In this document: piece after piece, positions 32,541 to 36,847 of the stretch
Layout: the number at the start of each line of letters is the position of its first letter
Position numbering within the stretch: position 1 is the first letter of the stretch
Assembly (NCBI GenBank): GCA_964514105.1
Contig: CAZEPJ010000047.1
Span: 1 to 36,847 of the forward strand
Direction of reading: 5' to 3'
From: CAZEPJ01 sp964514105
GTDB taxonomy: Bacteria > Desulfobacterota > Desulfocorpusculales > Desulfocorpusculum
Length of the DNA: 36,847 nt
Notes under the pieces: model-generated
What the model was told of the DNA's origin: nothing
What the model saw: the letters and a program-made list of their open reading frames with translations, nothing else
Databases searched by the model: none
Made by a program: the position numbers and the translations under genes

Positions 32541-34100
32541 TTGCCCCGGACCCTGCTCGTCCAACCCAGGAGCCCTGACGCCTTCTGGACGTTGAGCGAA
32601 ACCGTCCGACATACGGGAAAACGGGCTCTGGGCCCGCCCCTGGGGCTGCTCACGGTGGCCGCCCTCCTCCCCCGGGCCTGGGAGCTTCGGCTCGTGGATC
32701 GGGCCTTCGAGGGGATCGACGATGCCCTCTGGTCCTGGGCCGAACTGGTGATGGTCTCGGCCATGATGGCCCAGCGGGAGGACGCCTTGACCCTGGTGGA
32801 TGAGGCCAGGGCCAGGGGGAAGCAGGTGGTGGCGGGCGGACCCTACCCATCTCTCGTCCCGGAGGATTTCGTGGCCAGGGGGGTCCACTGGGTGGTCAGG
32901 GGAGAGGGGGAGGCCACCGTGCCGCTTCTCCTGTCGGCCGTGGGGTCCGGAGGGGGCACCGGCGTCATCGAGGAGCCCGCCAAACCGGACCTGACCCGGT
33001 CGCCCGTGCCGCGGTTCGACCTGCTCAAGCGGGAGGCATACGTCAGCATGGCTGTCCAGACATCCCGCGGCTGCCCGTTTCAGTGTGAGTTCTGCGACAT
33101 CGGTGCCCTGTACGGACCCAAGCACAGGACCAAGGAGAACCGTCAGGTCCTTCGGGAACTCGATACGCTCAGCGCCATGGGCTGGCGCTCCGCGGTCTTC
33201 GTGGCCGACGACAACTTCATCGGGAACCGGCAGCGGACCGCCTCGCTGCTCCGGGAGCTCATCCCGTGGATGAAGGCCCGGGGCAACCCCTTCGACTTCT
33301 GGACCCAGGCGTCGGTGAATCTGGGGGAGGACCCCGAGCTCATCGATCTGATGACCGAGGCCAACTTCAGCCACATCCTCCTGGGCATCGAGACCCCGGA
33401 CGAGTCTTCCCTGCTCCGAAGCCGCAAGGCCCACAACGCCCGCCTCCCCTTGCTCCAGTGCGTCAAGCAGATCAACGCCAACGGCCTTTCGGTGATGGGG
33501 AGTTTCATCGTGGGGTTCGACGGGGAGGCCCCGGGGGCGGGGGAACGGGTCCGGGCCTTCGCCGACGAGGCGGCCATCCCCCTGGTCCTGATCAATGCCC
33601 TGCAGGCCCTTCCGCACACCCCGCTCTGGAGGCGACTGAGCAAGGAGGGGCGGCTGCGGGAGGACCGATCGGGAAACCTCCTCACCGGGGACCGCATGAA
33701 CTTCGTCCCGACGCGCCCCGAGGCCGAGATCCGCCGGGAGATCGTGGAAGCCACGCTCCGGCTGTACGACCCCCGGGAGTACCTCGACCGGGCACGAAGA
33801 TACTACCTGCGCATGCGGCCCACGCGCCGGGCCATGGGCATGGACCCCCAGCCCAGCGCCCGGCATGTCAGGGACCCCCAGGGCGACAGATCCCCTCGGA
33901 CCGCCAGAGACGGGGGCTATCTCCTGCGGCTCCTGTGGCGGCACGGCGCCCTGGCCCCCTATCGCCGGCTGTTCTGGGGTCACGCAGCCGCCGTCATGCG
34001 GGCCAACCCCAGCCGCATGGTCCCATTTCTGCGGGCCGTGGCCATGGGGGAGGACGTCTTTCGCCTTCGCCAGTTGGTGCGGGGGCGGCTGGGGGGATGA
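32541..34100 (+). CDS. B12-binding radical SAM protein with DUF4070 (HpnP-like)
   Basis: This 519-residue cytosolic enzyme should use 4Fe-4S and SAM, probably with cobalamin. A B12-binding fold (about 1-145) opens with GPPLGLLTVAALLP, followed by the radical SAM motif CPFQCEFC (Cys178, 182, 185) and a C-terminal DUF4070 region containing MNFVPTRPEAEI. HpnP, the hopanoid C-2 methylase, has the same order and very similar motifs (TSRGCPF, VADDNFIGN, GIETPDESSL). No hopanoid gene adjoins it, so the substrate is open. The TTG at 32541 is chosen because AGGAGGT lies five bases upstream and the family's usual N terminus begins there. Confidence 0.88.
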   Translation: MPRTLLVQPRSPDAFWTLSETVRHTGKRALGPPLGLLTVAALLPRAWELRLVDRAFEGIDDALWSWAELVMVSAMMAQREDALTLVDEARARGKQVVAGGPYPSLVPEDFVARGVHWVVRGEGEATVPLLLSAVGSGGGTGVIEEPAKPDLTRSPVPRFDLLKREAYVSMAVQTSRGCPFQCEFCDIGALYGPKHRTKENRQVLRELDTLSAMGWRSAVFVADDNFIGNRQRTASLLRELIPWMKARGNPFDFWTQASVNLGEDPELIDLMTEANFSHILLGIETPDESSLLRSRKAHNARLPLLQCVKQINANGLSVMGSFIVGFDGEAPGAGERVRAFADEAAIPLVLINALQALPHTPLWRRLSKEGRLREDRSGNLLTGDRMNFVPTRPEAEIRREIVEATLRLYDPREYLDRARRYYLRMRPTRRAMGMDPQPSARHVRDPQGDRSPRTARDGGYLLRLLWRHGALAPYRRLFWGHAAAVMRANPSRMVPFLRAVAMGEDVFRLRQLVRGRLGG

Positions 34101-34137
34101 CCCCAGGTCCGGGGCCGAGCCCTCCAGCCCTTGGGAA

Positions 34138-36060
34138 TCAGGGGGCTGCCTTGGCCCAGTTCAGGGCGCCGCCGGCCGCCAGGACCTGGCGTTCCCGCGG
34201 GGTGAGCGTCAGGGCCAGCGGGATCTCCCGATCCCCCATCCAGGCCTGCACTTGGGTCCTCCCCTGCACAACGGCCTGCCGAATGCCCGGAAGCCTCAGC
34301 CACTGGCCCTGCCGGAGGGCCTCGTAGTCCTCGGCCCGCCGGAACTCCAGGGGGACGATGCCGTAGTTGATGAGGTTGGCCTTGTGGATGCGGGCGAAGC
34401 TCCGGGCCACCTTGGCCGTGATCCCCAGGTACCGGGGAACCAGGGCCGCATGCTCCCTGGAGGAGCCCTGGCCGTAGTTGTCCCCGCCCACGATGATCCC
34501 GCCCCCCTTTTCCCGCGCGCGGGACGGGAAGGTCTCGTCCACGGCCTCGAAGGCGAAATGGCTGATGGCCGGGATGTTGCTCCGGAACGGAAGGACGCGG
34601 TTGCCCGCTGGCAAGATGTGGTCCGTGGAGATGTTGTCGCCCAGCTTGAGGAGGATCTCCCCCTCCACATCCTCGGGGAGTTGGGAAAACCCCGGTATGG
34701 GCTGGATGTTGGGCCCCCGGACGATGGTGACTCGGTCAGAATCCCGGGCGGGGGCAACGAACCAGTCTTCGCTATGGGAGAAACGCTCTGGAAACGGCAC
34801 CTCCGGGCACTCCCCCAGGCGCCTGGGGTCCGTGATGCGTCCCGAGAGGGCCGAGGCGGCCGCGGTCTCCGGAGAGCAGAGATACACGTTGTCGTCCCTG
34901 GTTCCGCTTCGCCCCTTGAAGTTCCGGGGCATGGTCCTCAGGGAGTTGGTCCCCGTGGCCGGCACCTGGCCCATGCCGATGCACCCCAGGCAGCCGGGTT
35001 GGTGAACCCGCGCTCCGGCATGGAGGTACGAGAAGAGGCCGCCCATGAGGGTCACGTTCTCCATGACCTGGCGGCTCCCCGGGTTCACGTCGAAGCTCAC
35101 ATCGGGGTGCACTCTTCGGCCCTTGACGATCTGGGCCGCCATCATGATGTCCCGGTACGAGCCGTTGGTGGAGGAGCCCACGATGACCTGGGAGATCTCC
35201 ACGTCACCCAGTTCCCGGGCGGGTTTCACGTTGTCCATGTTGTGCGGGCAGGCCACCAGGGGTTCGATGCCGTCCAGGTCCAGCTCGGTCACCTGGTCGT
35301 ACCGGGCACCGGCATCGGCCTCTAGGGGCCGCCAGTGATCCTCCCGCCCCTGCAACTCCAGATAGTGCCGGGTCACCTCGTCCGACGGAAACACGAGGGC
35401 CGTGGCCCCGATGTCCACCCCCATGTTGGCGATGGTGCCCCGGGCGCTCATGTCCAGGTTGGCCACCCCGGGGCCGTGAAACTCCATGATGCTCCCCAGC
35501 CCGCCCGTCACACTGTATCGCCGGAGCAGCTCCAGGATGACGTCCTTGCCCGAGACCCAGGGCCGGAGTCGCCCGGTCACTCGGATCCCCCAGATGCGGG
35601 GCATGACGAAATGGAAGGGCCTGCCCGCCATGGCCAGGGCCACGTCCAGCCCCCCCGCGCCGATGGCCAGCGAGGCCAGGCATCCCCCGGTGGTGGTGTG
35701 GCTGTCCGATCCGATCAGCGACTTGCCGGGTATGCCGAAACGCTCCCGGTGGACGTGGTGGGAGATTCCGTTTCCCGCAGGGGACAGGAGCACCCCGAAC
35801 TTGGCCGCGGCACTCTGGAGGAACCGGTGGTCGTCGGCGTTCTTGAAGTCCGTCTGGAGGATGTTGTGGTCGATGTAGCTCACCGAGAGATGGGCGCGGG
35901 TCCTGGGGATCCCCATGGCCTCGAAGGCCAGGTAGACCATGGTCCCGGTGGCGTCCTGGGTGAGGGTCTGATCGATGCCAATGCCGACTTCCTTGCCTTG
36001 CACCATCTCCCCTTCCACCAGATGGTCGGCGATGAGCTTCTCAGCAAGGGTCAATCCCAT
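34138..36060 (-). CDS. Aconitate hydratase, Aquifex type
   Basis: This 640-residue TCA-cycle enzyme interconverts citrate and isocitrate. It is shorter than AcnA (about 890), as expected for the Aquifex-type group in which the swivel domain is attached directly. Conserved stretches include SDSHTTTGG (118-126), QPGCLGCIGMG (355-365, cluster Cys357 and Cys360) and GDNYGQGSSREHAAL in the swivel domain. The third cluster cysteine, normally in GSCTN, is Ser297 (GSSTN). The ATG at 36060 has GGAGG five bases upstream; a GTG at 36075 precedes that site and is rejected. It is convergent with the radical SAM gene. Confidence 0.92.
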   Translation of the reverse strand: MGLTLAEKLIADHLVEGEMVQGKEVGIGIDQTLTQDATGTMVYLAFEAMGIPRTRAHLSVSYIDHNILQTDFKNADDHRFLQSAAAKFGVLLSPAGNGISHHVHRERFGIPGKSLIGSDSHTTTGGCLASLAIGAGGLDVALAMAGRPFHFVMPRIWGIRVTGRLRPWVSGKDVILELLRRYSVTGGLGSIMEFHGPGVANLDMSARGTIANMGVDIGATALVFPSDEVTRHYLELQGREDHWRPLEADAGARYDQVTELDLDGIEPLVACPHNMDNVKPARELGDVEISQVIVGSSTNGSYRDIMMAAQIVKGRRVHPDVSFDVNPGSRQVMENVTLMGGLFSYLHAGARVHQPGCLGCIGMGQVPATGTNSLRTMPRNFKGRSGTRDDNVYLCSPETAAASALSGRITDPRRLGECPEVPFPERFSHSEDWFVAPARDSDRVTIVRGPNIQPIPGFSQLPEDVEGEILLKLGDNISTDHILPAGNRVLPFRSNIPAISHFAFEAVDETFPSRAREKGGGIIVGGDNYGQGSSREHAALVPRYLGITAKVARSFARIHKANLINYGIVPLEFRRAEDYEALRQGQWLRLPGIRQAVVQGRTQVQAWMGDREIPLALTLTPRERQVLAAGGALNWAKAAP

Positions 36061-36186
36061 GGATGCCTCCAACACAACAATGAATTCGAATGCCCGGTCT
36101 TCGAGTCCTTGAGTTCGTCACCACGTGCAACCGCTCTCGTCGAGGAACCGGACGTCGGGCCACCTGGGTGTCTCCCCATTCATCCC

Positions 36187-36214
36187 ATTATGCCGGTGGT
36201 GGTGAAAAACACAA
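36187..36214 (-). promoter_or_regulatory. Possible promoter of the aconitase gene
   Basis: Minus strand: TTGTGT (36214-36209), 16 bases, CATAAT (36192-36187). Start near 36180 with a leader of about 120 bases. The -10 matches at five of six bases; the -35 is weak. Confidence 0.4.
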
Positions 36215-36301
36215 TGAAAACTCCCTTGGGTCCGATTATCCCCCGGTGGATTGCTTTGCTGCGAGGTCTCACGTCTCCCTTGGGGCGACCTTCCTTTGGC
36301 T

Positions 36302-36342
36302 GCGAAGCTTTCGCTTGATTCTCATCTCGCATATGATATTGT
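36302..36342 (+). promoter_or_regulatory. Promoter with adjacent inverted repeat before dndC
   Basis: TTGATT (36315-36320), 16 bases, TATTGT (36337-36342), with start near 36349. The inverted repeat GCGAAgctTTCGC (36302-36314) abuts the -35 box and could bind a regulator. Both elements are suggestive only. Confidence 0.4.
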
Positions 36343-36376
36343 TCGCATGATCAAGCCCAGGGGCCAGGGGGTCGCT

Positions 36377-36535
36377 ATGAGAGCAAGAGCGTATCTTGTA
36401 GGCCCGCGGAAAACCAGGGTCAACTCCCATCCCACGAGTCGTATCAGCACAAGAGAGATCCGGGCATCCAAGCAAGCCCTGGAACAGGGGTCGATCCCAA
36501 TGGGGTGGGAGCGTCTGAGGCGGATTTCCCCATGA
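36377..36535 (+). CDS. Small basic ORF overlapping dndC, unknown
   Basis: This 52-codon ORF starts at an ATG with AGGGGG five bases upstream, just after a predicted transcription start, and its TGA overlaps the dndC ATG by four bases (ATGA). The product is rich in Arg and Ser with no recognised motif. The overlap and ribosome site argue that it is translated and couples to dndC; its short length and lack of a family argue for caution. It is not dndB, which would be about 360 residues. Confidence 0.35.
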   Translation: MRARAYLVGPRKTRVNSHPTSRISTREIRASKQALEQGSIPMGWERLRRISP

Positions 36536-36847
36536 GTTCGCAGGTCACTGCCGCACCAAGGACATATCAGGCGATCCGCGATCTGCTGATCCAGCTCTAC
36601 CTGGAGGACGAACGTCCCTGGCTGGTGGGGTTCAGCGGCGGCAAGGACAGCACCATGCTCGCGTCGCTGATCTTTGATGCCGTCCTCCGCATCCCGGACG
36701 TCCAGCGGAAGAAACCCGTGTCGATCCTGTGCACGGACACGCGTGTGGAGATCCCGGCGATCGCCGACATGGTCGAAGGCACCCTGGCTCGTATGCAGAA
36801 ATTCTCCCGGCAGAAAGACCTCAAGATCGAGGCCAACCTCCTCAAGC
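36532..36847 (+). CDS. dndC: DndC, DNA phosphorothioation sulfurtransferase (5' part, cut by window end)
   Basis: DndC is an Fe-S, PAPS-reductase-like ATP pyrophosphatase that supplies sulfur for replacing a non-bridging oxygen in the DNA backbone. The first 105 residues are visible. They contain WLVGFSGGKDSTM (30-42) with the PP-loop SGGKDST at 35-41, then RIPDVQRKKPVSILCTDTRV, which fits the DndC pattern of a helix ending in a QR-KPV turn and a strand with TDT, followed by the EIPAIADMVEGTL segment (ENPxVAxxVxxxL in relatives). The frame is open to the window end. There is no room for dndB upstream; dndD and dndE would be expected to the right. A related PAPS-reductase-type protein is the main alternative. 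Confidence 0.8.
   Translation, partial: MSSQVTAAPRTYQAIRDLLIQLYLEDERPWLVGFSGGKDSTMLASLIFDAVLRIPDVQRKKPVSILCTDTRVEIPAIADMVEGTLARMQKFSRQKDLKIEANLLK

Larger units (their letters stand above)
36061..36376. other. AT-richer intergenic region between aconitase and the dnd region
   Basis: No gene is supported here. It is clearly less GC-rich than its left neighbours from about 36190. It holds the aconitase leader and possible promoter, the inverted repeat GCGAAgctTTCGC at 36302-36314 and the promoter-like pair at 36315-36342. It may mark the left border of an acquired DNA-modification island. Confidence 0.45.

Noticed and set aside
36061..36075. Aconitase start at the GTG at 36075
   Set aside because: The GGAGG ribosome site for the ATG at 36060 lies inside this extension, so the shorter form is preferred.
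1..36847. tRNA, rRNA, CRISPR arrays, insertion sequences, integrases, attachment sites
   Set aside because: None was found by reading both strands; no repeated spacers, transposase motifs or tRNA T-loops were recognised. A covariance search could still find a small RNA.

Overview
The window is 36.8 kb of GC-rich, densely coded bacterial DNA. Gene content points to an anaerobic Gram-negative bacterium, most likely of the Desulfobacterota (former Deltaproteobacteria). The clues are an outer-membrane beta-barrel protein, an Aquifex-type aconitase, a B12-binding radical SAM enzyme, a ferredoxin-nitroreductase fusion, acyl-CoA chemistry genes and use of selenocysteine. This placement is inferred from gene families, not from a marker gene.

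Layout. 1-2.4 kb: a membrane Ser/Thr protein kinase with its own promoter, then endonuclease III. 2.4-6.9 kb: a small exported protein of unknown function and a 1,223-residue envelope protein joining FecR, TPR and TonB-receptor-like barrel parts. 7.0-10.6 kb (minus): a five-gene operon (Cys-rich small protein, DUF2318 protein, MacB/FtsX permease, LolD-like ATPase, TlpA-like thioredoxin) that resembles the accessory part of the Campylobacter P19/FTR1 iron system but has no FTR1 or P19 gene here. 10.6-14.7 kb: a PfkB sugar/nucleoside kinase, a cytidylate-kinase-like protein with a BON-like tail, a MaoC hydratase and a D,D-carboxypeptidase.

14.8-15.9 kb (minus): comB (2-phosphosulfolactate phosphatase family) and a HesB/IscA-like gene interrupted by an in-frame TGA exactly where IscA has its first cluster cysteine (position 35). 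A 7-bp hairpin follows the TGA at SECIS distance, so I read it as a selenoprotein gene. It is easily missed because the stop splits the reading frame. Divergent from comB, 16.0-22.7 kb carries a livKHM-(CoA ligase)-livGF operon, which suggests import of an organic acid coupled to CoA activation.

23.0-29.7 kb: a ferredoxin-nitroreductase, an apparently exported O-methyltransferase-like protein, a secreted subtilase, and a thiolase next to an HMG-CoA-synthase-like/DUF35 fusion that lacks the usual catalytic cysteine. 29.8-36.1 kb: an FGGY kinase and 2-hydroxyacid dehydrogenase pair, a DUF4070 radical SAM protein related to HpnP, and the aconitase, in which one of three expected Fe-S cysteines is serine. 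At 36.5 kb the window runs into dndC, the sulfurtransferase of DNA phosphorothioation. A DNA-modification (Dnd) island therefore probably begins at about 36.1 kb and continues beyond the window.

No rRNA, tRNA, CRISPR array, insertion sequence or transposase was seen. The best candidates for something under-described are the HesB-like selenoprotein with its SECIS element, the dnd entry point with a small overlapping upstream ORF, and the FecR-TPR-barrel protein.
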